64,000 nucleotides of DNA from a virus. Shown here piece by piece: positions 20,601 through 27,864 of this stretch. Made by a program: the position numbers and the translations under genes. Each line of letters begins with the position of its first letter. Position 1 is the first letter of the stretch. The notes under the pieces were generated by a model. That model made no database searches, was not told the origin of the DNA, and saw only the letters and a program-made list of their open reading frames with translations. The stretch lies in IMG/VR virus record IMGVR_UViG_3300027816_000051, positions 62,001 through 126,000 of that record. One strand, 5' to 3'.

Positions 20601-20699
20601 GGACCGAAGTCTACCGAGATTGGTATGGGTATGTCACCGAAACTTATGTCCGAATTAGGACTATACGATGGAGACGTTGTATACTTTAAAATGGATTAA
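14676..20699 (+). CDS. Giant baseplate hub-like protein
   Basis: 2007 residues. The N-terminal ~250 residues contain a hub-type beta domain ('INIDVKGANFVPQITINFVD', 'FFHLPWPIFYLTVKGYYGKA', 'FVGSTFAWLNDIPLSAI'). Residues ~1720-1800 contain the matching C-terminal hub segment ('GVTAMGNVMIQPTMFFYLKN', 'MFRGSYWITEVSHQIKGNN'), which resembles gp27/gpD-type hub proteins that close on the tube end. Between them lies about 1450 residues of insertion, including a Thr/Ser-rich Ig-like piece (~985-1060) and helical stretches. The final ~200 residues form an extra domain ending 'GLYDGDVVYFKMD'. T4 gp27 is only 391 residues. The hub call is inferred from pattern and position. Confidence 0.6.
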   Translation: MASNNDYPNNENILVKVDQNNLIYVDPNSVVDANGEVQPRGHKQENLVMYVNLEADLIPRTTLIADDNVGNTLTQVAKGNLNFLRNASGDGNFDATWTDAFVPKPIQGQESTYKDGYDVTFGEDQFKDPTGQSFGIDSINIDVKGANFVPQITINFVDVRGKTLFESSENSPYRAFFHLPWPIFYLTVKGYYGKAIRYRLHMTDFKSRFNESNGNFEITTKFVGSTFAWLNDIPLSAIINCPYMFLVEEKDNTKFNESTGLYEKRVKQSSRGYTILKSVYRQYEQKGLIPKGFPVRTLKEIGYIAETLDKILEQQIFSKVSMDVFSGIKEMDTLLNDFENSIKAWGKQYLSQEYTSFTKTATNNETISDLWFYLNAKDKTETKHILGNGAGALELLLSSFNAAMGKTKLLTQELLNQTSGDFKRISIRNVKNVSSYYKVLNDKKVVVHIDGIFEDIFQIRKSFEEQRKKVEDDVESEMNKVIKSKEYGFGFEPTVRNMFAVLLANAEVFIRLMKDVHNKAFDAANNRKKTLTNLSKESKGENIYPWPEVKKPQGGGKQNVIAYPGDEELVHKLKSYDKTLWPEIDFIEEYIKIVTNRVETNVNGEPTRNDVNYVFDSNTENQKIEDLSGIDVINESIPFIDKSYAGFVYELYERALYSTLFDSFNDQMIRQLANEEFKNIQELIKDDNDIIELAKKITNKDQLIAPVTKTELRENGVIQKNEDGTPKTTTVYDGYLPGLSPYERFNYFKDHLPTTNYISSVIDEPFKFEKYDETATNPTGDLKEDDLNKILIDYEPETYRTDIYPFNSTTYLNYLGKTNFTRDNFKFNGILKVNSSQGFICSPIESKSWVKPSADSTDFFKNTINVTGNTTSILNTPYFHNQLFNDFNKSTLRGKYAGSSYLLLNSLPFIDLDEQITFGGQSILTSSLFREVSSTHFIPYHLMLKWGSIYHRYKTHLIDGYDILNGCVNSSYVTKPLTGKTLFDNNGALITYTSTNASSSGTTINVPSTIGLQTGMTVTVIAGTGQTAPNTYITNITSTTGFTISQTPLTGLTGATVFAVYDEYVTFDIVPKISTSSGSTSGVTYTGYTNAGIRPFYQTVYSQIVNDYATYDITLGNVSYSSTSTSGKLLHRVTQKSGMNYWDVVMDNSKYITSDKNYTLLPSLGGHKNSDISNSNTFTVAEELTFKTLWYLNDTLSTSFSGQTFPSPYDYFRTTGNTYSISTNYKKALDLIGTFSPQILEYFESFFLDFASEKINEEIPYNIFRNISYPKFQDMLKKLSVVEKKDDDSNDIDLLIGNTLKERQKRNAESITTDILSANNLIKFTLANPKEIDANSLYGLTAVQPYKSLTTYKPQPFSASDLTTPNLNFIKLYIGEDIDSYYVNFFSLLDVKLTEDNIKKHRPLAQIYGGYRKAGGTNTKAAFLTYLQDSIILKNTGGTNVPKGAEARLALYLNTLLPLLGNLTSNATGNPAASIDMFRGYNSTQTKLELYNTFKSFNDKWTAGNSIGQRLLLEEFLFLDKANRDIGDKFYLNIDKFTPLLDPNNSKLPLYNAISMIIQGTGLDMRALPAYINFYGNNLTNKNKITPSKKVASTLFGTFLEVDYQEATPKVIIQLVGQTSKRIDMSNSKAYKFVDDSFYIGGQTPNPLLITSLEGFSQNDLSKSNRVVAFEVSFGDQNQGIFKGVTLDQSTLKNTSESFQVLENLSRSASGAGVHNVDTSLFDYYKQASYKCGVTAMGNVMIQPTMFFYLKNIPMFRGSYWITEVSHQIKGNNISTSFSGTRIPYTSLPDPKDSFVASYRILFDKIQAKAIAKIKQRAANDTDTDQEVIYQGIPYVTDRQGKNIQGETVIQEVGINRFGVPYNGYNETRLIQKVRNGNEEWFRTIVYKMGGEKYPIDDAQGFNLTNGITWSDVKDSSYKFYNVDFQLSRTITNDVIKTAKTTFKNPKNNTQLTVNPNYQLDKTVGSIVVEGPISRGPKSTEIGMGMSPKLMSELGLYDGDVVYFKMD

Positions 20700-20724
20700 T
20701 TTTTAAGTTTTCCACTTTTTTAGA

Positions 20725-20732
20725 TATTTATT
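20725..20732 (+). promoter_or_regulatory. TATTTATT late-gene motif before the 68-residue gene
   Basis: Exact TATTTATT ending 12 bases before the ATG at 20745, in the 45-base gap after the hub-like gene. Confidence 0.42.
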
Positions 20733-20744
20733 AAAGAAAATACC

Positions 20745-20951
20745 ATGAACAACGAAAAATTGAATAATACTTTGGATAACTACATGAAAAATCCAAAACA
20801 AGTAAAATCCGTTTCAAAAGACGGAATGGAAACAGAAGAATGCGACCTTCAAACCGGTGAATGTTATGTTATCAGGTCTAAGGATGGTATAGTAGAAAGA
20901 ATAAACAAAAAATTTATAACCGAAGACGGTAGACAACTTTTACAAGACTAA
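20745..20951 (+). CDS. Small hypothetical protein
   Basis: 68 residues, charged and soluble, with two cysteines in 'EECDLQTGECYVIRSKDGIV', which looks like a short beta-hairpin. No family recognised. It follows a late motif and is two bases before the next gene, so it is probably made with it late in infection. Confidence 0.6.
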   Translation: MNNEKLNNTLDNYMKNPKQVKSVSKDGMETEECDLQTGECYVIRSKDGIVERINKKFITEDGRQLLQD

Positions 20952-20953
20952 CT

Positions 20954-21583
20954 ATGAAAAAATTAGAAAAATCACTTATGGAAGAACTCGCGAGATACAA
21001 CGCGATTAACAAATATGCAAAAACCTTAATGGAACAAGGTGAAGTACCACCTCCTGTTGGAGATGTACCACCCCCACCACCTGGTGATGTACCACCTATG
21101 GACCCAGCAGCACCGATGCCCGCTGAAGTCCCACCAGCACCGGCAGCACCCGTGGAAGATACCGAAGAAATCGATATCACAGATTTAGTTAATATGACTA
21201 AATCAATTAAAAAGGATTTGGATGATAGCAAATCTAATAACAATGATGTTGTTGGTAAAATGGAAACAGTATTTACTAAACTGACAGATTTGGAACAAAA
21301 ATTATCTCAGATGGATGCGGTAATGAACAAAATTGATGAATTAGGTAGCAAGGTTGAAACCATGAAAGAAAAATCACCACAAGAAAAGTTGGAGTTACGT
21401 TCTTTGGATTCATACCCTTTCAATCTAAATCCCCAAGAGTTTTTTGCTCAAAAACAAGGTGAGATGCAACAAACAGGTAAAAACGAATACGTCCTCACCA
21501 AGCAAGATATTGAAGATTATTCAAACGACACAATAAAAGATAGTTTTAACGCAGAAACAGAGGAAGATGAATTTAAGTTCTAA
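20954..21583 (+). CDS. Pro-rich, coiled-coil hypothetical protein (likely virion-associated)
   Basis: 209 residues. Residues 1-27 are helical, ~30-70 are an unusually Pro-rich segment ('VPPPVGDVPPPPPGDVPP' type), ~75-150 form a heptad-like coiled coil ('MTKSIKKDLDDS', 'LTDLEQKLSQMDAVMNKIDE'), and the C-terminus carries 'SYPFNLNPQEFF' and 'GKNEYVLTKQDIEDYSND'. The architecture suggests a rod with a flexible hinge, as in virion or scaffold proteins; no named family. It overlaps the next gene by 17 bases. Confidence 0.6.
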   Translation: MKKLEKSLMEELARYNAINKYAKTLMEQGEVPPPVGDVPPPPPGDVPPMDPAAPMPAEVPPAPAAPVEDTEEIDITDLVNMTKSIKKDLDDSKSNNNDVVGKMETVFTKLTDLEQKLSQMDAVMNKIDELGSKVETMKEKSPQEKLELRSLDSYPFNLNPQEFFAQKQGEMQQTGKNEYVLTKQDIEDYSNDTIKDSFNAETEEDEFKF

Positions 21584-21941
21584 AGTAAACTTCTTATTAG
21601 GTTTACAATTACAAATGAAAATAAACCATTGGCAAACAAAAGGTATTGCCAGGCACGACGCTTTTGGTAAAACCTATGATGGTTTATCAGACCTTATTGA
21701 CGAATTTGTTGAGGTTGCCATGGGTAAATATGGTAGATTTACACTTGAAGAGGATACAAATACTATTCAGTTAGTAAACCTTTCAGAGGTCAATCCCGTT
21801 GACATGGTCAAAGTTTGTACTGAAGCTCTTGTTGAGTTCTCAGATGACTTAGATGATAGATTAGACACTGATTTGTTAAATTTAAGAGATGAGATGCTTG
21901 GTTTATTGAATAAATTACTGTATCTTTTAACTCTTGAGTAA
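21567..21941 (+). CDS. Dps/ferritin-like small helical protein (DUF5856-like)
   Basis: 124 residues, all-helical. 'KINHWQTKGIARHDAFGKTY' and 'LIDEFVEVAMGKYGRF' resemble a family of small viral proteins of unknown function (DUF5856) and the Dps core: H21-W22, H30, D45 and E49 give an H...H...D-x3-E layout, with D-x3-E spaced as in the Dps ferroxidase site. The first two histidines are nine apart rather than twelve, so iron binding is uncertain. It ends just before a strong terminator, closing the late block before the replication genes. Confidence 0.55.
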   Translation: MNLSSKVNFLLGLQLQMKINHWQTKGIARHDAFGKTYDGLSDLIDEFVEVAMGKYGRFTLEEDTNTIQLVNLSEVNPVDMVKVCTEALVEFSDDLDDRLDTDLLNLRDEMLGLLNKLLYLLTLE

Positions 21942-21973
21942 CCCCTTCCCAAAACAATTTTAAAAAAAAAGAG

Positions 21974-22001
21974 AGTCAGATTTTGTAATCTGACTTTTTT
22001 T
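21974..22001 (+). terminator. Intrinsic terminator after the Dps-like gene
   Basis: AGTCAGATT (21974-21982) pairs perfectly with AATCTGACT (21987-21995) around TTGT and is followed by a T-run to 22001. An A-run precedes the stem, so it could work in both directions. It separates late-type genes from the replication block. Confidence 0.85.
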
Positions 22002-22049
22002 GTCTATACTTTACATAGAAACATTTTCTAACTTTTAAAAAACAAACAT

Positions 22050-22907
22050 ATGATGTCAACAACAGAGTCAGTACTGGCACAGTACGAAAAAGACAAACAG
22101 GTCGCAAGCGGCAACACAAACAAGGTATCCCAAGAGGATAGAATGAAGAAGTATTTTACCACACTCCTACCAAAAGGTGAAAGAAGTGGTGAAAGAAGAA
22201 TTAGAATCCTACCTATGAAAGATGGTAGTAGCCCATTTGTTCCCGTGTATTTCCACGAGGTACAGGTTGATGGTAATTGGGTTAAACTGTATGACCCAAA
22301 TCAAGAAGGTAAACGTTCACCATTGAACGAAGTACATGAAGGATTAAAAATGACAGGTGACGAACAAGATGCTATTTTAGCTCGTCAGTATAAATCTAAA
22401 ATGTTCTATATCGTAAAAGTTATTGATAGAGATAGAGAACAAGATGGTGTTAAATTTTGGAGATTTAAAAGAAACACTAAAAGTGAAGGTGTTTTGGATA
22501 AAATTGCACCTCTTTTCAGAAATAAAGGTGATATTACCGACCCACAGAAAGGAAGGGATTTGATTCTTAATCTTAACCTAACTAAGGCGGGTAACGGTAG
22601 AGAATACACAACAATTACATCTATCATCCCTGAAGACCAATCACCACTACACTCTGATTCAGTTATTGCAGATACTTGGATTAATGATGAATTGGTTTGG
22701 TCTGATGTATATTCTAAAAAACCTGAAGAGTATTTAGAAATGATTGCTAAAGGTGAAGTCCCAAGATGGGATACAACAACTGGTAAATATGTTTCAAATT
22801 CCACTCAAGAAATTGAAATGTCTAAACCATCTTCACCAACAAAAACATCAGTTCCTCAAGTTGACCCACAAGAAGACATGGAGGGGGATGACGACCTACC
22901 ATTCTAA
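22050..22907 (+). CDS. Single-stranded DNA-binding protein (gp32-like)
   Basis: 285 residues. It coats ssDNA at the fork and recruits replication and recombination proteins. Support: a basic N-terminal part, a central OB-like core ('RRIRILPMKDGSSPFVPVYF', 'KMFYIVKVIDRDREQDGVKF'), a disordered linker and an acidic C-terminus ending 'DDDLPF', typical of SSB interaction tails. It is the first gene of a block with UvsX, FEN nuclease and helicase. Unlike T4 gp32 it has no cysteine, so the gp32 zinc site is absent. Two adjacent ATGs (22050, 22053) are possible starts. No TATTTATW motif precedes it, in line with early or middle expression. A strong terminator follows. Confidence 0.85.
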   Translation: MMSTTESVLAQYEKDKQVASGNTNKVSQEDRMKKYFTTLLPKGERSGERRIRILPMKDGSSPFVPVYFHEVQVDGNWVKLYDPNQEGKRSPLNEVHEGLKMTGDEQDAILARQYKSKMFYIVKVIDRDREQDGVKFWRFKRNTKSEGVLDKIAPLFRNKGDITDPQKGRDLILNLNLTKAGNGREYTTITSIIPEDQSPLHSDSVIADTWINDELVWSDVYSKKPEEYLEMIAKGEVPRWDTTTGKYVSNSTQEIEMSKPSSPTKTSVPQVDPQEDMEGDDDLPF

Positions 22908-22914
22908 TTAAAAT

Positions 22915-22960
22915 GAACTTGGACACATACTTAGACATTGTGTCCAAGTTCTTCTTTTTT
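22915..22960 (+). terminator. Strong intrinsic terminator after the SSB gene
   Basis: A perfect 13-bp stem, GAACTTGGACACA (22915-22927) with TGTGTCCAAGTTC (22939-22951), an 11-base loop, then TTCTTTTTT. It would separate abundant SSB mRNA from the recombinase gene. Confidence 0.88.
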
Positions 22961-22985
22961 AATTAAAAACAATAGAAAATATACA

Positions 22986-23984
22986 ATGGCAATCAAGAAA
23001 AAAGAATTCGATTATATATCCAAATTCTCATCAAAAACAAAATATAAGGATGAAAACTTTTATTATTGTGGTGAGGCGTTTAACAACGCATGTGGATTAC
23101 CAGGACCCGTGATGGGAGGTATTAATATGTTCTTAGGACATACAAACTCATCAAAAACAACCGCAATGATTTTAGCTGCGGTTGATGCACAAAAGAAAGG
23201 CCATTTACCCGTACTTATTATCACTGAAAGAAAATGGAAATGGGAACACGCAATTGAACTTGGTTTCCAAGCTGAAAAAGATGCGAATGGCGAGTGGACA
23301 GGTGATTTTATTTTCAATGATTCATTTGACTATATTGAACAAGCAACCGATTTTATAAATGACATCATTGATGCTCATGAAAAAGGTGAAATCCCAAGAC
23401 ACATTTTATTTTGTTGGGATTCAATTGGTTCAATACCATGTAAGATGACTTTTGATGGTAAAGGTGGTAAACAACACAACGCAAGTGCATTATCCGATAA
23501 AATTGGTATGGGTATTCACTCAAGAATTACCAAATCAAAAAAAGAAGATTACCCATCTAAAGACTCGTCATATTATTTGACAATGGTTGTGGTGAATCAA
23601 CCATGGGTAGAATTACCTGACAATCCAATGGGTCAACCTGAAATCAAACCAAAAGGTGGTGAAGCATTAAAATTAGCGTCTTCACTTATCTTCTTATTTG
23701 GTAATCAGAAAAAATCAGGTATCAACCACATTGATGCAACCAAAGACGGTAGAAAAATTGTTTACGCTGTTAGAACCAAAATTTCAATCCTTAAAAACCA
23801 CGTTAATGGATTAGGTTACAAAGACGGTAAAGTTATCGTTGTCCATAATGGATATATTGCCGACACCAAAGAAGCTTTGGAGTCGTATAAAAAAGAATAT
23901 TCAAGTTTTTGGAAAGAAAAATTAGGGTCTAGCGACTTTGATTTAGCGGAATCAACAACTTACGATTTCGAAGAAGAAGATTAA
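22986..23984 (+). CDS. UvsX/RecA-like recombinase
   Basis: 332 residues from the ATG at 22986; an upstream in-frame extension to 22938 lies inside the terminator and is rejected. It should form filaments on SSB-covered ssDNA and catalyse strand exchange for recombination-dependent replication. The ATP-binding loop is GHTNSSKTT (residues 51-59), lacking the usual Gly before Lys, as in T4 UvsX (GPSKSFKS). The Walker B-like strand is 'HILFCWDSIGSI' with D145. The segment 'SYYLTMVVVNQPW' corresponds to the RecA core, and the C-terminus is acidic ('DFEEED'). Neighbours (SSB, helicase) fit. Confidence 0.87.
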   Translation: MAIKKKEFDYISKFSSKTKYKDENFYYCGEAFNNACGLPGPVMGGINMFLGHTNSSKTTAMILAAVDAQKKGHLPVLIITERKWKWEHAIELGFQAEKDANGEWTGDFIFNDSFDYIEQATDFINDIIDAHEKGEIPRHILFCWDSIGSIPCKMTFDGKGGKQHNASALSDKIGMGIHSRITKSKKEDYPSKDSSYYLTMVVVNQPWVELPDNPMGQPEIKPKGGEALKLASSLIFLFGNQKKSGINHIDATKDGRKIVYAVRTKISILKNHVNGLGYKDGKVIVVHNGYIADTKEALESYKKEYSSFWKEKLGSSDFDLAESTTYDFEEED

Positions 23985-24015
23985 TTTTTGTTTAACCCTA
24001 TAAGAGTGATGATTA

Positions 24016-25038
24016 ATGTCTAATGTATTATTGGTAGATGGTGACAATTTACTTACTATTGGTTTTTTTGGATTAAAAAATCACTTTTATAAGGGGGAAC
24101 ATATTGGTGGGATATATCATTTTATAAACACCTTAAGACGAACAATTGAAATCCATCATTTGGATAAGATTGTCGTTTTTTGGGATGGACAAGATGGTTC
24201 TATAACAAGAAAAAGGTTCTACCATCAATACAAAGAGAATAGAAAATCTCGTATCAGGTCTGAAGAAGAATTACATTCTTACGGAAAACAAAGAAACAGA
24301 ATTAAACAATATCTTGAAGAACTATTTGTTAGACAAGGTGAATATGAATTCTGTGAGTCAGACGATTCAATCGCATATTATGTTCAAAACTCACCAAAAG
24401 AAAACAAAATAATTTTTTCTTCAGATGGTGATTTGACTCAATTAGTTTCAGAAAATACCAAACTCTTTAATCCCTCACACAGTAAAATATACCAACCAAA
24501 TGATATGTTCGTTTATGACCATGAACAAATTCTTATACAGAATATAAAATTGGTCAAGATGATTTGTGGTGACCCATCGGATAATATTGCGGGCATCAAA
24601 AATTTAGGTGTCAGGAGATTAATTTCATTAGTTCCTGAAATTAAAACCGAAGAGATTACCGTTGAATTTATTCTTGAAAGATTTAACAATTTATTTGAGG
24701 AAGACAACGATAATCGTCTTGTAAAGAATCTTCTGACAGGTGTTACCAAATATGGGATATTAGGTGAGGAATTTTTTGATGTCAATAGTCGTATTGTAAG
24801 TCTTGATAATCCTTTCTTAACTGATGAAGCAAGGGAATCTATAACTTCATTAATAAACGATTTGATTGACCCTGAAGGTCGGTCATATAAAAACACCATG
24901 AAGATGATGATGGAAGATGGTATATTTTTATTACTTCCAAAATCGGATGATGCGTGGATAAACTTCCTCAATCCATTTTTAAGATTAACAAGAAAAGAAA
25001 AGAATAAAAAATTAATTAAAATCAAAAACAATGAGTAA
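24016..25038 (+). CDS. 5'-3' exonuclease / RNase H of the FEN family (T4 Rnh-like)
   Basis: 340 residues. It should remove RNA primers and flaps from lagging-strand fragments. The two-metal site residues of the family are visible: 'LLVDGDN' (D8, D10), 'VVFWDGQDG' followed by the basic helical arch 'RKRFYHQYKENRKSR', 'CESDDSIAYY', 'IIFSSDGDLTQLV', and the helix-hairpin-helix with 'GDPSDNIAGIKNLG'. Length is close to T4 RNase H (305). The 3' end overlaps the next gene by 8 bases. Confidence 0.88.
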   Translation: MSNVLLVDGDNLLTIGFFGLKNHFYKGEHIGGIYHFINTLRRTIEIHHLDKIVVFWDGQDGSITRKRFYHQYKENRKSRIRSEEELHSYGKQRNRIKQYLEELFVRQGEYEFCESDDSIAYYVQNSPKENKIIFSSDGDLTQLVSENTKLFNPSHSKIYQPNDMFVYDHEQILIQNIKLVKMICGDPSDNIAGIKNLGVRRLISLVPEIKTEEITVEFILERFNNLFEEDNDNRLVKNLLTGVTKYGILGEEFFDVNSRIVSLDNPFLTDEARESITSLINDLIDPEGRSYKNTMKMMMEDGIFLLLPKSDDAWINFLNPFLRLTRKEKNKKLIKIKNNE

Positions 25039-25474
25039 TCAAGAAGTAACAAAGTTCGAGTTCCTTTTGACATTAGAAGGAAACATTATCTGTCAGCGCT
25101 TCTTCAATGTAAGAGAGCATAACCCAAAGTCGAGACGTTCTATGGATTTACACTATTACGTTAAAAATATTTGTGACGATATTGGTGTAGATTTGAAAAC
25201 AAAAACATTGGATTATCTACATGAAAATCGTGATTATTTTTACGGTTTGGATAGTGCAGAAACCGATGAACAAAATGAAAAAGAGTACTTTTTGCTCGAG
25301 ATTAAGATGGGTGACGATGTATTTATTCAAAGGATGTTTTCCGCTAAAGTCTATCACCCAAAGGTTAGATATACGGTAGACATTCGTCCTTATTTAAAGA
25401 GATATTTGTCAGATTTAACCGACATTTTATCATCTAGAGATTTGGAAACAACTTATTTAAACTATCAATTATAA
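25031..25474 (+). CDS. Hypothetical protein with internal duplication
   Basis: 147 residues, no family recognised. It consists of two similar halves: 'FEFLLTLEGNIICQRFFNVR' followed by 'MDLHYYVKNICDDI', and 'EYFLLEIKMGDDVFIQRMFS' followed by 'VDIRPYLKRYLSDL'. Each has a beta-hairpin with [I/C]-x-Q-R-x-F, then H-[N/P]-[P/K] and a helix. It lies between the FEN nuclease and the replicative helicase, where T4 relatives carry small replication accessory genes; a role in replication is inferred from position only. Confidence 0.7.
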   Translation: MSNQEVTKFEFLLTLEGNIICQRFFNVREHNPKSRRSMDLHYYVKNICDDIGVDLKTKTLDYLHENRDYFYGLDSAETDEQNEKEYFLLEIKMGDDVFIQRMFSAKVYHPKVRYTVDIRPYLKRYLSDLTDILSSRDLETTYLNYQL

Positions 25475-25488
25475 AAAAATAAAAAACT

Positions 25489-26865
25489 ATGTCAGAAAAA
25501 AATTTTGGTTTTCTCGGAGCGTCATTTCAACAAACGTTAATTAAATCAATTGTAGAGGATAAAAAGTACGGTGAACAGATTATTGATGTAATCGAGAGCA
25601 AATATTTTGATAATAGTTCTTTTAGATTTATTACCTCCCATATCAAAGAGTACTATCAGAAATATGGGAAAATTCCTGATTATCAAAGTTTGTGTCAAAC
25701 TATAATTCTTGAAATGGGTTCACAAGAAACCGCGAGAATACATTTAGATACAATTCACGACATCAAAGAAAATACCGTAGATGACCCAATGGTCAGAGAA
25801 GAGGCTTTGAATTTTTGTAAACAACAAAATTTAAAGAAGGAACTTAAAATGGTAACAACCATTATTGAAAATGGTAAATTCCAAGAGTATCATAAGATTG
25901 AAGGTATTATTCAAAAGGCACTACAAGTCGGATTACCACCTGAAGAATGTATGGATGTTTTTCACAATATCGACGCCGCTTTAGAAAAAGATAATAGACA
26001 ACCAATACCAACAGGTATAGAGGGTCTTGACACCGCTTTAAAAGGTGGTTTGGGTATTGGGGAACTTGGTGTTGTATTAGCACCAACAGGTACGGGTAAA
26101 ACGACCATATTATCATTATTTGCAAATACTGCTTACTTACATGGGTACAATGTTCTTCAAATATTTTTTGAAGACAATCCCGATAACATCAAAAAGAAAC
26201 ATTACACAATTTGGTCAGGAATTGCACCCGATGAACAACCTGAAAATAAAGATTTTGTAAAAGAAAAGATAAACGAGGTTCAAACTCAAAGTAAAGGAAC
26301 CTTGGATATTTTAAAGTTACCAAGTGATTCAGTTTCAATATCTGAGATTAAATCTCGATTGAGAAAAAGAATTTCAGAAGGTAAAAAGATTGACCTTTTA
26401 GTTATTGATTATGTCGACTGTATCAGTCCCGAAAAATCTAATTTCGGTGAAGAATGGAAAGGTGAAGGTTCAGTAATGAGAAGTTTAGAAGCGATGACAA
26501 GTGAATTTGGAATTGTTATATGGACGGCTACTCAGGGTAACAGAGAATCTATTTCATCTGAAGTTGTAAACAGTGACCAAATGGGTGGGTCAATTAAAAA
26601 AGCGCAAATTGCCCACGTAATTTTATCAATAGGTAAAACCATAGAACAAAAAGAACATAACTTAGCAACCATGACTTTACTTAAGTCAAGAATTGGTCGT
26701 GACGGAATTATTTGGCAGAATTGTAAATTTGACAATAGACTGTTAGTCATTGATACTGAGTCTCAAACAACACTCCTTGGTCATAAAGAGGAGAAACAAA
26801 AAAACGCTGCTGACAGGGTGAGAGAAGCTTTCACCAAAAGACAGGAAACTTTAAACAGAAATTAA
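25489..26865 (+). CDS. Replicative DNA helicase (gp41/DnaB-like)
   Basis: 458 residues. A hexameric 5'-3' helicase is expected to unwind DNA ahead of the polymerase. The N-terminal ~160 residues are a helical domain of the DnaB/gp41 type. The RecA-like motor contains '[20 protein letters not shown]', Walker A 'APTGTGKTT' (residues 198-206), Walker B 'LLVIDYVD' (D307), 'TATQGNRES' with the sensor Gln/Arg region and 'LKSRIGRDG'. T4 gp41 is 475 residues. It follows recombinase, nuclease and SSB genes in one replication block, without a late motif. Confidence 0.9.
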   Translation: MSEKNFGFLGASFQQTLIKSIVEDKKYGEQIIDVIESKYFDNSSFRFITSHIKEYYQKYGKIPDYQSLCQTIILEMGSQETARIHLDTIHDIKENTVDDPMVREEALNFCKQQNLKKELKMVTTIIENGKFQEYHKIEGIIQKALQVGLPPEECMDVFHNIDAALEKDNRQPIPTGIEGLDTALKGGLGIGELGVVLAPTGTGKTTILSLFANTAYLHGYNVLQIFFEDNPDNIKKKHYTIWSGIAPDEQPENKDFVKEKINEVQTQSKGTLDILKLPSDSVSISEIKSRLRKRISEGKKIDLLVIDYVDCISPEKSNFGEEWKGEGSVMRSLEAMTSEFGIVIWTATQGNRESISSEVVNSDQMGGSIKKAQIAHVILSIGKTIEQKEHNLATMTLLKSRIGRDGIIWQNCKFDNRLLVIDTESQTTLLGHKEEKQKNAADRVREAFTKRQETLNRN

Positions 26866-26879
26866 TAATTATTATCACC

Positions 26880-27857
26880 ATGACAGAGAAGATTTTGAAA
26901 GAAAATCCAGGACGTTTTGTCCTTTTTCCAATCGAACACCACGACATTTGGAAACTTTACAAACAACAAGAAGCATGTTTTTGGACTGCTGAAGAAATTG
27001 ATTTAGCTCAAGACATTTATGATTGGGAAAACAAACTAAATGAAGATGAACAACATTTTGTTAAAAACGTATTAGCATTTTTCGCCGCTTCGGATGGTAT
27101 TGTAAATGAAAACATTGCAATGAATTTTGTGAATGCGGTACAATATACGGAAGCTAAAATGTTTTATGGTTTCCAAATCATGATGGAAAATATTCACAGT
27201 GAAACTTATTCTTTGTTGATTGATACATATATCAAGGATAAACAAGAACAAGGTAGATTATTTAATGCAATTGACACAATCCCTGCTGTTAAGAAAAAGG
27301 CGGAATGGGCGTTAAAGTATATTGAAAAGGGTACCTTCGTTGAAAGACTTATTGCCTTTGCTGCTGTTGAGGGTATTTTCTTTTCTGGCTCATTCTGTTC
27401 TATTTTCTGGCTCAAAAAACGTGGTTTAATGCCGGGTTTAACCTTTTCAAATGAGCTTATTTCAAGAGATGAAGGAATGCACTGTGACTTTGCTTGTCAT
27501 TTGTTTAATCACCATATTGAAAATAAATTAAGTGAGAAGAGAATTAAAGACATTATCTGTGGAGCTTTAGAGATTGAAAAAGAATTTATTTTAGAGGCAC
27601 TACCTGTTAAACTAATTGGTATGAATTCAGATTTGATGTCTCAATATTTGGAATTTGTGACCGATAGACTATTAATGTCATTAAATTGTTCAAAGGTCTA
27701 CAATGTTGAAAATCCATTTGATTTCATGCAAAATATTGCTCTTCAAGGTAAGACTAATTTCTTTGAAAAAAGAGTTGCTGAATATCAAAAAGCTGGTGTG
27801 AATAATAACGTTTCCATTGAAGATATGGATACATCATTTGAAGATATAGATTTTTAA
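26880..27857 (+). CDS. nrdB: Class I ribonucleotide reductase, small (radical) subunit
   Basis: 325 residues. It houses the diiron/tyrosyl-radical cofactor needed by the large subunit to reduce ribonucleotides. Key residues visible: D72 in '[10 protein letters not shown]'; E103, H106 and Y110 in '[13 protein letters not shown]', the spacing of E115/H118/Y122 in the Escherichia coli enzyme; a downstream Glu in '[10 protein letters not shown]'; and Glu/His in '[10 protein letters not shown]'. The helix '[16 protein letters not shown]' is of the type common in eukaryotic and viral R2 proteins. The C-terminal acidic tail 'SFEDIDF' is the usual docking peptide for NrdA. Eight bases separate it from the large-subunit gene. 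Confidence 0.95.
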   Translation: MTEKILKENPGRFVLFPIEHHDIWKLYKQQEACFWTAEEIDLAQDIYDWENKLNEDEQHFVKNVLAFFAASDGIVNENIAMNFVNAVQYTEAKMFYGFQIMMENIHSETYSLLIDTYIKDKQEQGRLFNAIDTIPAVKKKAEWALKYIEKGTFVERLIAFAAVEGIFFSGSFCSIFWLKKRGLMPGLTFSNELISRDEGMHCDFACHLFNHHIENKLSEKRIKDIICGALEIEKEFILEALPVKLIGMNSDLMSQYLEFVTDRLLMSLNCSKVYNVENPFDFMQNIALQGKTNFFEKRVAEYQKAGVNNNVSIEDMDTSFEDIDF

Positions 27858-27864
27858 TTAGATT

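Noticed and set aside
21999-22036. Bacteroidota-type sigma factor promoter (TTTG / TAnnTTTG) before the SSB gene
   Set aside because: TTTG at 21999 and TAACTTTT at 22029 resemble the boxes, but the 26-base spacer is too long and the second box has a mismatch.
22938-22985. Upstream extension of the UvsX gene
   Set aside because: It would start from a non-ATG codon inside the right arm of the SSB terminator. The ATG at 22986 gives the expected N-terminus.
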